From contig CAYYNP010000224.1 of assembly GCA_964472545.1 (NCBI GenBank), forward strand, positions 1 through 16,734: 16,734 nt of DNA. The letters run 5' to 3'. Made by a program: the position numbers and the translations under genes. This document shows, piece by piece, positions 6,529 to 12,705 of the stretch; position 1 is the first letter of the stretch, and each line of letters begins with the position of its first letter. The notes under the pieces were generated by a model. It searched no databases. It was not told the origin of the DNA and saw nothing but the letters and a program-made list of their open reading frames with translations. Source of the stretch: CAYYNP01 sp964472545. GTDB taxonomy: Bacteria; Planctomycetota; Planctomycetia; Pirellulales; Thermoguttaceae.

Positions 6529-7200
6529 ATGACCGTCTGTTTGCAGGACCTCTACGACCGGCTGTTCGACGCCTTCGGGCCCCAAAACTGGTGGCCCGCC
6601 GAGTCGCCGTTTGAAGTGATCGTGGGCGCCGTGCTGGTGCAGAACACCAACTGGCAGAACGTCCGCCGGGCGATCGAGAATCTCCGTCGGGAAGACCTCT
6701 TGCAGCCGCGGGCGCTGTACGAGGTTGCGGCGGAAGAACTCGAAGCGTTGATCCGGCCGGCGGGGTATTTTCGCGTCAAGGCCCGGCGGCTGCGCAACGT
6801 GCTGCACCTGCTGGTGGAGCGCTACGACGGCTCGCTCGAGGCGATGTTCGCCACCGGGCTGCCGGAGCTTCGCGAGCAACTCCTGGCGGTCAACGGCGTG
6901 GGCCCGGAAACGGCCGATTCGATCTTGCTCTACGCCGGCAATCTGCCGGTCTTCGTGGTCGACGCCTATACGCATCGCGTTCTCGGCCGCCACGGTTGCA
7001 TCGATCCGGAGGCCGACTATCACGCCATCCAAGACTGCTTCCAAAGCGAACTGCCCGAGGACGTCGCGCTCTACAACGAGTTCCACGCTCTATTGGTCCA
7101 CGTCGGCAAGCATTTCTGCCGCAAGCGTCGGCCGAAGTGCGACGAATGCCCGTTGAACGTGCTATTGCCGGAGGGTGGGGCGTTGGAATGGGCAGGTTGA
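6529..7200 (+). CDS. Endonuclease III / MagIII-like HhH-GPD DNA glycosylase
   Basis: The product has 223 residues and is a base-excision-repair glycosylase of the HhH-GPD superfamily. The helix-hairpin-helix is LLAVNGVGPETADSILLYAG (118-137). The conserved catalytic Asp is Asp145 in VFVVDAYTHRV. The Lys used by bifunctional endonuclease III (GVGRKTA) is Glu127 here (GVGPETA). That suggests a monofunctional enzyme like Helicobacter MagIII, which removes 3-methyladenine; this is inference. The iron-sulfur loop has Cys197, Cys204 and Cys207 (C-x6-C-x2-C), but the fourth Cys expected five residues later is absent (CPLNVLLP). Either the cluster is altered or it is missing. The gene is divergent from the CPBP gene, and a REP-transposase pseudogene follows. 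Confidence 0.9.
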   Translation: MTVCLQDLYDRLFDAFGPQNWWPAESPFEVIVGAVLVQNTNWQNVRRAIENLRREDLLQPRALYEVAAEELEALIRPAGYFRVKARRLRNVLHLLVERYDGSLEAMFATGLPELREQLLAVNGVGPETADSILLYAGNLPVFVVDAYTHRVLGRHGCIDPEADYHAIQDCFQSELPEDVALYNEFHALLVHVGKHFCRKRRPKCDECPLNVLLPEGGALEWAG

Positions 7201-7221
7201 CACACGTCGCCGTGCCGTCAC

Positions 7222-7250
7222 TGGACATGCACACAGTTGGCCGATAGAAT
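7222..7250 (+). promoter_or_regulatory. Strong sigma-70-like promoter before the transposase pseudogene
   Basis: TGGACA (7222-7227, 5/6) and TAGAAT (7245-7250, 5/6) are spaced by exactly 17 nt. The start point would be near 7257, 35 nt before the ATG at 7292. It lies just after a partial REP copy (7207-7218). Confidence 0.6.
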
Positions 7251-7291
7251 CGCCGGACACAGCAGTCCGATCCATCCCTGGGGCGGTCGCG

Positions 7292-7843
7292 ATGATCATT
7301 GCCTACCATGCGATCTTCACGACGTACGGGGCGTGGTTGCCCAACGATCCTCGCGGGTCCTATTCCAGGGCGGTCTACCAGGCCGAACTCGCAGAACTCG
7401 GCCAGATTCGCTACGGCCGTCAATCCCCCCAACCCGACCGCCCGACGATACGCCGATTCCGCACGGCCGCGGTTCGCCGGCTGACGCGTCCTCCGTACTA
7501 CATCAATGCCACGACGCGGCCAGACGTGGCCGATGCGTTTGCCGCGGTCGACGAACGCTTGCATCTGAACGTGCCCGCCTGTAGTATCATGAACGATCAC
7601 GTCCACCTGGTCGTGATCCGGTCGAAGCACCGCATCGAATACCTCGTGAATCAGTTCAAGGGCGGTGTCACGAAAGCACTCGGTTTGACGCGTACTCCGT
7701 AGACGCGCTACGGGTGGAACGTGTTCATTAATGATGAAGAGACGCTACGTGCGGCGGTCGAGTACGTCGAGGCGAACCCCGCGGCGGCGGGCCTGAAGCC
7801 GCAGGCGTGGGATTTCGTGACGCCGCTGCCGCCGCCCGCGTAG
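7292..7843 (+). pseudogene. REP-associated (RAYT-like, Y1/IS200-like) transposase, broken by one in-frame TAG
   Basis: The reading frame has 184 codons including the final stop, with a TAG at codon 137 (7700-7702). Before it are the family start AYHAIFTTYGAWLPNDPRGS and the HUH metal-binding motif NDHVHLVV (about residue 104). After it the same frame continues as TRYGWNVFINDEETLRAAV, then EYVEANPAAAGLKPQAWDFVTP. This matches the C-terminus I know from the family, W-x-GPGWKVFL ... YIENNP ... W-FVTP. The TAG falls where a Trp is conserved, so one TGG-to-TAG change explains the break. Such proteins nick and copy REP palindromes, and REP-like repeats lie on both sides here (7207-7218 and 7863-8012). 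A typical nucleophile Tyr is not identified with confidence. Loss appears recent because the rest of the frame is intact. Confidence 0.85.
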
Positions 7844-7862
7844 GCGGCCCTGTGATGCACAA

Positions 7863-7970
7863 CGTCGCCGTACCGGCGACGGCTAAACAAGCACGGTCGC
7901 CGTGCCGGTGACGGCTAAACGACTCTGCGCGACGATTGAGCCCGTTTAGCCGTCGCCGGCACGGCGACGT
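7863..7970. repeat. REP-like cluster: two direct copies and one inverted copy
   Basis: The unit is a short palindrome (GTCGCC...GGCGAC) ending in GGCTAAAC. Direct copies are at 7864-7888 and 7896-7920 (2 mismatches in 25, period 32). The inverted copy at 7944-7968 differs from the second copy at one base, so 7896-7968 forms a 25-bp stem with a 23-nt loop. The arrangement of a short head followed by a hairpin, in opposed pairs beside a RAYT gene, is the classic REP/BIME layout. Confidence 0.85.
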
Positions 7971-7990
7971 GAACCCTCCAACACACACCC

Positions 7991-8012
7991 CCGCCATCGG
8001 TACGGTGACGTG
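7991..8012 (+). repeat. Diverged REP-like copy before rarA
   Basis: These 22 bases align with the hairpin part of the copy at 7949-7970 with five changes and no GTTTAG head. They end 5 nt before the rarA ATG, in the place of a ribosome binding site. Confidence 0.5.
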
Positions 8013-8017
8013 ACCCC

Positions 8018-9337
8018 ATGAGCTCACTTTTCGACGCTGCCGAAGAATCAAACCGCCGCAGCGCGCAGCCGTTGGCGGCGCGGATGCGGCCGGTGACGTT
8101 GGGGGAGTTTGTCGGCCAAGAGCACTTTCTCGGGGAGGGCAAGCTGCTGCGGCGGCTGTTGGCGGCCGATCGGCTGGGGTCGGTGATCTTCTACGGTCCG
8201 CCGGGCACGGGCAAGACCACGCTGGCCCGGCTGCTGGCCAGCGAAAGCCGCAGCCAATTCCGGCAGCTCAGCGCGGTGACCGGCGGCGTGAAAGACCTGC
8301 GCATCGTCTTGACCGAAGCCCGCGACCGGCTCTCGGCCGAAGCACGCCGCACGCTGCTGTTCGTCGACGAGATCCACCGCTTCAACAAGGCCCAGCAAGA
8401 CGTGCTGCTGCCGGACGTTGAAGACGGCGTGGTGATCCTCGTCGGGGCGACCACCGAGAACCCTTTCTTCACGATCAACAGCGCACTGGTCAGCCGCAGC
8501 CGGGTGTTCCAGTTCGAGCCGCTGGGGATCGACGATCTCAAGCGGCTGATCCACCGCGCTTTGGAAGACCGCGAGCGAGGCCTCGGCACGCACGACGTAC
8601 GGATGCACGACGACGCGCTCGATTTCCTGGCCGAGGTGTCCGACGGCGACGCCCGGCGTGCGCTTTCCGCTTTGGAGATCGGCGTGCTCTCGAGCAACGA
8701 GCGGCCGATCGAGTTCACGCGCGAACTGGCCGAAGAGTCCGTCCAGCGAAAGGCCGTGCAATACGACCGCGACGGCGACACGCATTACGACGTGATCAGC
8801 GCGTTGATTAAGAGCATCCGCGGCAGCGACCCCGACGCCGCGCTCTACTGGCTGGCCCGCATGCTCGAAGGCGGCGAAGACGTCCGTTTCCTCGCCCGGC
8901 GGATCGTGATCCTGGCCAGCGAAGACGTGGGCAACGCCGACCCGGCCGCCTTGCCGCTGGCGGTGGCCGCGGCCCACGCCTGCGAGTTGGTGGGGCTGCC
9001 GGAATGCCAATTGACGCTGGCCCAAGCGGTTACGTATTTGGCCTGTGCGCCGAAGTCGAACGCCGCCACGGTCGGCATCGGCGAGGCCCGCCGCGACATC
9101 CGCGAAGGCCGCCTGTTGCCGGTGCCGGTCCATTTGCGCGATCGGCACTACAGCGGCGCCAAACGCCTCGGCCACGGCGAAGGCTACCAATACGCCCACG
9201 ACCACCCCGACGCGGTCGCGGAGCAAGACTACCTGGGAGTGGAGCGCGAGTACTATCGCCCGGCCGAGCGGGGATTCGAGGCCGAACTGGCCAAGCGGCT
9301 CGATGCGATTCGAGCACGGCTGCGTGAAGGGAAGTAG
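8018..9337 (+). CDS. rarA: Replication-associated recombination protein A (RarA/MgsA AAA+ ATPase)
   Basis: The product has 439 residues, the normal length. It is a clamp-loader-like AAA+ ATPase that acts at stalled forks and single-strand/double-strand junctions. The N-terminus PLAARMRPVTLGEFVGQEH is typical of the family. Walker A is GPPGTGKT (60-67), Walker B is LLFVDEIH (113-120), and sensor 1 is GATTENP (143-149). The C-terminal RarA domain shows YDVISALIKSIRGSDPDAAL, ASEDVGNADP and LACAPKSN. The ATG at 8018 has no clear Shine-Dalgarno sequence. The upstream region is a diverged REP copy, and the next gene is on the opposite strand, so rarA appears monocistronic. Nothing is unusual in the protein. 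The 141 nt after it (9338-9478) show no feature. Confidence 0.97.
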   Translation: MSSLFDAAEESNRRSAQPLAARMRPVTLGEFVGQEHFLGEGKLLRRLLAADRLGSVIFYGPPGTGKTTLARLLASESRSQFRQLSAVTGGVKDLRIVLTEARDRLSAEARRTLLFVDEIHRFNKAQQDVLLPDVEDGVVILVGATTENPFFTINSALVSRSRVFQFEPLGIDDLKRLIHRALEDRERGLGTHDVRMHDDALDFLAEVSDGDARRALSALEIGVLSSNERPIEFTRELAEESVQRKAVQYDRDGDTHYDVISALIKSIRGSDPDAALYWLARMLEGGEDVRFLARRIVILASEDVGNADPAALPLAVAAAHACELVGLPECQLTLAQAVTYLACAPKSNAATVGIGEARRDIREGRLLPVPVHLRDRHYSGAKRLGHGEGYQYAHDHPDAVAEQDYLGVEREYYRPAERGFEAELAKRLDAIRARLREGK

Positions 9338-9478
9338 CCTCTTGGCATAGCAGGGCGACGCGGGAGCCTGGGTAATCCAGGGCGACTTGCGTCACGACGC
9401 AGATCGACGGCAATTCGGCCGAACTTTGGCGTAGCATCGTTTGGCCGGTTTGCGTATCATACCGCGTCACCGTGGACA

Positions 9479-9760
9479 CTATGTGGCCAAGGCGAGGATG
9501 GCGGCCAACGCGCCGAGCAACCCCAGGGCGATCCACCACCACGGACGATCCGACCAAGGGCCGGTATCGTGGGTGATGTAGTCGCCGCAATGGGGACAGC
9601 GAACCACGTCGTCGTAGACGTCGGCCCCACACTGCGGACACGCGATCGTGTAGTCGTCAGATTCGTCGTGATCTCCGCCGTCGAGAGATTCCTCGTCGGG
9701 ATACTCCTCATCGCGGAGTTCGTCGCCTGACTCCTCGAAATAGAGATCACCGTCGGACAT
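9479..9760 (-). CDS. Zinc-ribbon single-pass membrane protein, function unknown
   Basis: The product has 93 residues. An acidic N-terminus (residues 1-37, mostly Asp, Glu and Ser) is followed by a zinc ribbon with Cys41, Cys44, Cys55 and Cys58 (CPQCG...CPHCG). A C-terminal membrane helix follows at about 74-92, after PWWWIALG. The order acidic tail, ribbon, anchor puts the ribbon most likely on the cytoplasmic side. Small proteins of this design are frequent in planctomycetes with no assigned role. The ATG is directly preceded by three tandem 16-bp repeats, each placing GGGAA upstream on the minus strand, and there is no stronger ribosome site. It is divergent from the LysM/YkuD gene, separated by 105 nt. 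Confidence 0.75.
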   Translation of the reverse strand: MSDGDLYFEESGDELRDEEYPDEESLDGGDHDESDDYTIACPQCGADVYDDVVRCPHCGDYITHDTGPWSDRPWWWIALGLLGALAAILALAT

Positions 9761-9808
9761 CGCGTTTCCCGAAGACCGCGTTTCCCGAAAACCGCGTTTC
9801 CCGAAGAC
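9761..9808. repeat. Three tandem 16-bp repeats abutting a start codon
   Basis: The unit CGCGTTTCCCGAAGAC occurs at 9761-9776, 9777-9792 (one change, AAAAC) and 9793-9808. The array starts at the base next to the zinc-ribbon ATG and covers its 5' leader, in the divergent space shared with the LysM/YkuD gene. Confidence 0.95.
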
Positions 9809-9865
9809 CGTGCGGACCGCCCGACGTTAGACATCAAACCGAATGATCCGTCAAGGAGGACGATC

Positions 9866-10978
9866 ATGGACTCGTTGAAGACCTTACTCGTCGTCGGCGT
9901 GCTGGGCGCCGTGGCCTATCTAGTCTACGCGTCGATCACCAACAACCAAGGACCGGATCTGCAAGGCCCGGACGGCGGATTCGCCAACGCGCCTGCGACC
10001 CAGATTCCGGGGCAGGAGGCTACAGCGACGCAGGAAAACGCAAAGCCTGGTGCCGCGACACCCACGCCGAGCGCCACCAGCTTGCGCCCCTTGCCGGCCG
10101 GGACCGCCCCCAGCCATGTGCCGACGTTCCCCGCCGGCGAAAACGCTATCCCGTCCAGCAATCCTCATCGCCCGTTGCCGTCGGCGGCCGCGGGCACGCC
10201 GGCCGGCCTGATGCAGATGCTCTCGGACCGCAGCGCGCCGGATTGGTTCAACACGTTCATGCAGACCGTGCGGATGACCAGGTATGGAAACGGCCCCCAT
10301 CAGGCCCGCCCCGATGAAGCTTTGGAGGCGCTGAGCCGCTTGCACGGTGACCCGACCCTCAACGAAGGCCAGGCCAGCCTGGTTCGCACTCAGCTCAACG
10401 AGTTGGCCGCCGAGGTGATCTACTCGCGAAGCCACTGGCTGGTAGCCGCCCATACGGTTCGTGAGGGTGAAACACTCCAGCAGATCGCCCCGCAATACAA
10501 CGTCCCCTGGCAACTGCTCGGCAAGATCAACGGGATCGTCGACCCGAATCGGCTGCAGCCGGGCAGCGAGTTGAAGGTTGTGCCCGGGCCGTTCAACGCC
10601 CGGATCGATCTGGCCCAGCACGAATTGACGCTGATGCTCGGCGACCGCTTCGCGGGGACGTTCGGGATCGGGGTCGGACAGGACGCCGCCGCACGCGCCG
10701 GCCTGTACCTGGTGACCCAGAAGCGAGAGTATCCCGCGTATTCCGCCCCCGGCGGATCTCTTGCCGGCGGCGCTCCCAACAATCCTTATGGGAAGCTGAT
10801 CCTCTACCTGGGTACCCAACAGGAGACCGGCAGCGAGGCGGCGATCGGCATCCACGGCACGAACAACCCGCTGAGTCTGCACGTCACGTCCGGCCCCGGC
10901 GGCATCCGGCTGGCCGCACGCGACATCGAAGACGTCTTCGGCATCCTCTCGGAGGGGTCGTTCGTCGAGATCCGCTGA
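9866..10978 (+). CDS. LysM plus YkuD (L,D-transpeptidase-like) protein lacking the catalytic Cys
   Basis: The product has 370 residues, and the ATG has AAGGAGG upstream. A membrane anchor is at about 5-23. A Pro/Ala/Thr-rich linker (30-110) and a helical region (115-190) lead to a LysM domain at 196-239 (HTVREGETLQQIA ... LQPGSELKV), which binds peptidoglycan. A YkuD fold at ~243-370 follows. The family signature is HGT ... S-x-G-C-[IV]-R with Cys as nucleophile. Here His330 (IGIHGTNNP) and Arg348 are present, but the Cys position is Gly346 (SGPGGIRL, codon GGC). Without Cys the known cross-linking chemistry is not possible. It may be a wall-binding or regulatory pseudoenzyme, or may use another residue. 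The reading frame is intact with normal codon use, so decay is not evident. Confidence 0.88.
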   Translation: MDSLKTLLVVGVLGAVAYLVYASITNNQGPDLQGPDGGFANAPATQIPGQEATATQENAKPGAATPTPSATSLRPLPAGTAPSHVPTFPAGENAIPSSNPHRPLPSAAAGTPAGLMQMLSDRSAPDWFNTFMQTVRMTRYGNGPHQARPDEALEALSRLHGDPTLNEGQASLVRTQLNELAAEVIYSRSHWLVAAHTVREGETLQQIAPQYNVPWQLLGKINGIVDPNRLQPGSELKVVPGPFNARIDLAQHELTLMLGDRFAGTFGIGVGQDAAARAGLYLVTQKREYPAYSAPGGSLAGGAPNNPYGKLILYLGTQQETGSEAAIGIHGTNNPLSLHVTSGPGGIRLAARDIEDVFGILSEGSFVEIR

Positions 10979-11013
10979 GATCGGTCTCGCAAGTGTCGCG
11001 TTGTATGAGCTTC

Positions 11014-11096
11014 GCAACGAAAAGGGGACAGGTCCAATTTGTGCGCAGCACCCTTCGGGCCGTTCCGGCAAATTGGACCTGTCCCCTTTTCGTTGC
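11014..11096. repeat. Perfect 28-bp inverted repeat (GGGGACAGGTCCAATTTG element)
   Basis: Left arm 11014-11041 and right arm 11069-11096 are exact reverse complements, with a 27-nt loop (11042-11068). The arms contain AAAAGGGGACAGGTCC. I recall GGGGACAG-type palindromes as dispersed elements linked to REP-type transposases in many environmental genomes. It lies between the YkuD gene and pyrE. It could act as a bidirectional terminator, since the right arm contains a CCCCTTTT run. Confidence 0.95.
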
Positions 11097-11178
11097 CCGC
11101 CCAAGGCTTCATCTCCCTCCGCCGGGCGGCTACACTAGTGGTTCCACCTTCTACCGCCCCACACGGAGGAACGCACCG

Positions 11179-11733
11179 GTGTACGACAAACAGGATTTGA
11201 TTGGCCTGATCCGCGAGAAGGCCCTGAAACTGGGCGACTTCACGCTGGCCTCGGGCAAGAAGTCGACCTATTACCTCGACGGGAAGCAAGTCACGCTCGA
11301 TCCGGCCGGTTCGCTGCTGGTGGCCGAGGGGATTCTCGACTTGCTCGACCCGGAAGCAATGCCCGCCGCGGTCGGCGGGATGTCGATCGGGGCCGATCCG
11401 ATCACTGCGGCCGTGGTCACCATGTCGGCCGTCCGTGGCACCCCGCTGCGTGGTTTCATGGTCCGCAAGCAATCCAAAGGCCACGGCACCAACCAGTACA
11501 TTGAGGGGCCGGTTCAACCTGGTGAAGAGGTGGTGATCGTCGAAGACGTGGTCACCACCGGCGGCTCGTCGCTCGAGGCCATCGAACGGGTCGAGGCGTT
11601 CGGCATGAAGGTCAAGGGCGTGATCGCCATTATCGACCGCATGGAAGGCGGCGCCGCGGCGTTCGCCACCGGCGGCTATGAGTTGGCCAGCCTCTTGACC
11701 ATCCGCGACTTCGGCATCGAGCCGCCTCAGTGA
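11179..11733 (+). CDS. pyrE: Orotate phosphoribosyltransferase
   Basis: The product has 184 residues. It converts orotate and PRPP to OMP in pyrimidine synthesis. The GTG at 11179 is chosen because CGGAGGA precedes it by ~9 nt, and because the longer frame upstream would be translated from the inverted repeat. PRPP-loop motif VVIVEDVVTTGGS is at 118-130. FTLASGKKSTYYLDGK (21-36) and GGMSIGADPI (66-75) are typical of PyrE, as is the RKQSKGHGTNQYIEG flexible-loop region (96-110). A TACACT box at 11131-11136 may be its -10 element, but no good -35 is seen. No other pyr gene is nearby. Confidence 0.95.
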   Translation: MYDKQDLIGLIREKALKLGDFTLASGKKSTYYLDGKQVTLDPAGSLLVAEGILDLLDPEAMPAAVGGMSIGADPITAAVVTMSAVRGTPLRGFMVRKQSKGHGTNQYIEGPVQPGEEVVIVEDVVTTGGSSLEAIERVEAFGMKVKGVIAIIDRMEGGAAAFATGGYELASLLTIRDFGIEPPQ

Positions 11734-11871
11734 TTCGAAAACCGCGTTGGCCCTAGCCGGGGGCGTCCCGATCGCTTTCGTGGTCTTGTAGCACGCCACG
11801 GCAGCGGCCGGGCTGGCCTTCTTGGGGGCCGTCTTTGGGCAGAATTCGCGGCGAAGTGCCAGCGCAAGGTC

Positions 11872-11900
11872 TTGTAAGGACCTCCCTGGCGTAGTATAAG
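11872..11900 (+). promoter_or_regulatory. Sigma-70-like promoter for the MvhD-MetF-GltS operon
   Basis: TTGTAA (11872-11877, 4/6) and TATAAG (11895-11900, 5/6) are spaced by exactly 17 nt. Transcription would start near 11907, about 235 nt before the first ATG. It is the best promoter match in the 408-nt gap 11734-12141. The first ~140 nt of that gap, after pyrE, show nothing I can support. Confidence 0.55.
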
Positions 11901-11906
11901 AGAATG

Positions 11907-12141
11907 CTCTAGGTCGTGCTTGTGAGTATTAGATAAAGTGAACTCAACACGTTCAGTGGTAATACTTCACAGCGAAATAACCCTACGGAAAAGAAGCACC
12001 ATCCAAACCGTGGGGATATGGCCTGATTTGTCGAAATGGCTATCCTGAGGGATTCTGCGGTTGGCGCACGTCTCCCAGCCAAACGGTTGTGGCGATGCGA
12101 CGCGGCACGAGCCCCGAACGAGAAAGCCTGCGGGAGGAACG
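11907..12141 (+). promoter_or_regulatory. Folded, AT-richer 5' leader of the operon
   Basis: The leader holds hairpins I can pair by eye. The first joins GTGAGTATTA (11922-11931) with TAATACTTCAC (11960-11970), 10 bp with one bulged T, and encloses TGAAC/GTTCA (11939-11943/11951-11955). The second pairs GGATA-GCC (12014-12023, with a TG bulge) with GGC-TATCC (12038-12045). A third, weaker one pairs TTGGC (12061-12065) with GCCAA (12078-12082). Composition is clearly less GC-rich than the neighbours up to ~12050. I match it to no known riboswitch class. The first inverted repeat could instead be a DNA operator or an insertion remnant. Confidence 0.4.
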
Positions 12142-12567
12142 ATGGCGGAACCTGTGTCTCTGGACGTGATCGTCCACGTCTGCACGAACGGCATGCCCCC
12201 GGGCGGCCGGCTGCCGCGGCAGTGGCAACACGATGGAGTGCACGTCGTGGTGCGGCAGGCGCCGTGCAGCGGGAAGATGGACGCGCAGTATCTGCTTTCG
12301 AGTTTGGAAGGTGGCGGGCGGGGATTGTGTGTGGTCGCTTGCCCGAAGGGCGAGTGCCGACTGGCGCAGGGGAACTACCGGGCGGAGATCCGCATTCAGA
12401 CGGTCCGGCGGTTGCTGAGCGAGATCGGCATGGAGCCGGAGCGGGCGGAATTGGTGCATTGTTCACCGAACGACGGCATCGAGCAACTCGAACGAGCCAT
12501 CCATGACGCGGTCGGTCGGATCTGTGCCTTGGGCGAAAGCCCGATTCGCGTGGGAACGTCGCCCTAG
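12142..12567 (+). CDS. MvhD/FlpD-family iron-sulfur protein (HdrA-type partner subunit)
   Basis: The product has 141 residues. The ATG at 12142 is chosen over one at 12061 because GGGAGG lies 5 nt before it and the family homology starts there. Seven Cys are present at 14, 42, 63, 67, 72, 107 and 128. The MvhD/FlpD/FrhD pattern is visible as V-x6-CSGKMD (42-47), then ACPKGECRLAQGNYRAEIR (66-84; the family has GCHPGDCHY..GN..A..R), then LLSEIGMEPERAELVHCSPNDG (91-112). In the family this is the [2Fe-2S] protein that passes electrons between hydrogenase or formate dehydrogenase and heterodisulfide-reductase-like flavoproteins. The N-terminal Cys pair of many members (CNWCSY) is reduced to one Cys (VCTNG). 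No HdrABC or hydrogenase gene is in the window. The next gene, 138 nt on, is MetF-like, as in acetogen metF operons. Confidence 0.8.
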   Translation: MAEPVSLDVIVHVCTNGMPPGGRLPRQWQHDGVHVVVRQAPCSGKMDAQYLLSSLEGGGRGLCVVACPKGECRLAQGNYRAEIRIQTVRRLLSEIGMEPERAELVHCSPNDGIEQLERAIHDAVGRICALGESPIRVGTSP

Positions 12568-12600
12568 CAGCGAGACTCCCCATCCGGCGGTGACCTCGCC

Positions 12601-12626
12601 GGCCCCGGTCGACGGCCCCGGTCGAC
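12601..12626 (+). repeat. Two tandem 13-bp repeats in the operon
   Basis: GGCCCCGGTCGAC occurs twice in direct succession between the MvhD-like and MetF-like genes, followed by a partial third GGCCC. Each unit contains the palindrome GTCGAC. Confidence 0.9.
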
Positions 12627-12705
12627 GGCCCGGGGTTGGGCATGTGAGCAGCGATTTGCGTGTTGGGGTGCAGCCCGTCAAGGCGGGTACCCTTAAGAGG
12701 TAAAC

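Noticed and set aside
7700..7702. Programmed stop-codon readthrough or pyrrolysine at TAG in the transposase
   Set aside because: No readthrough signal or special downstream structure is visible, and the site is a conserved Trp, so a simple TGG-to-TAG mutation is the shorter explanation.
11734..11870. Possible coding remnant after pyrE (frames giving AEFAAKCQRKVL or CYKTTKAIGTPP)
   Set aside because: Short, no recognisable family, no start signal; not supportable as a gene.
3814..11885. Shared 12-mer GTAAGGACCTCC near two promoters (3814-3825 and 11874-11885)
   Set aside because: One lies after the -10 box and the other between -35 and -10. A shared 12-mer is expected by chance several times in a window of this size.
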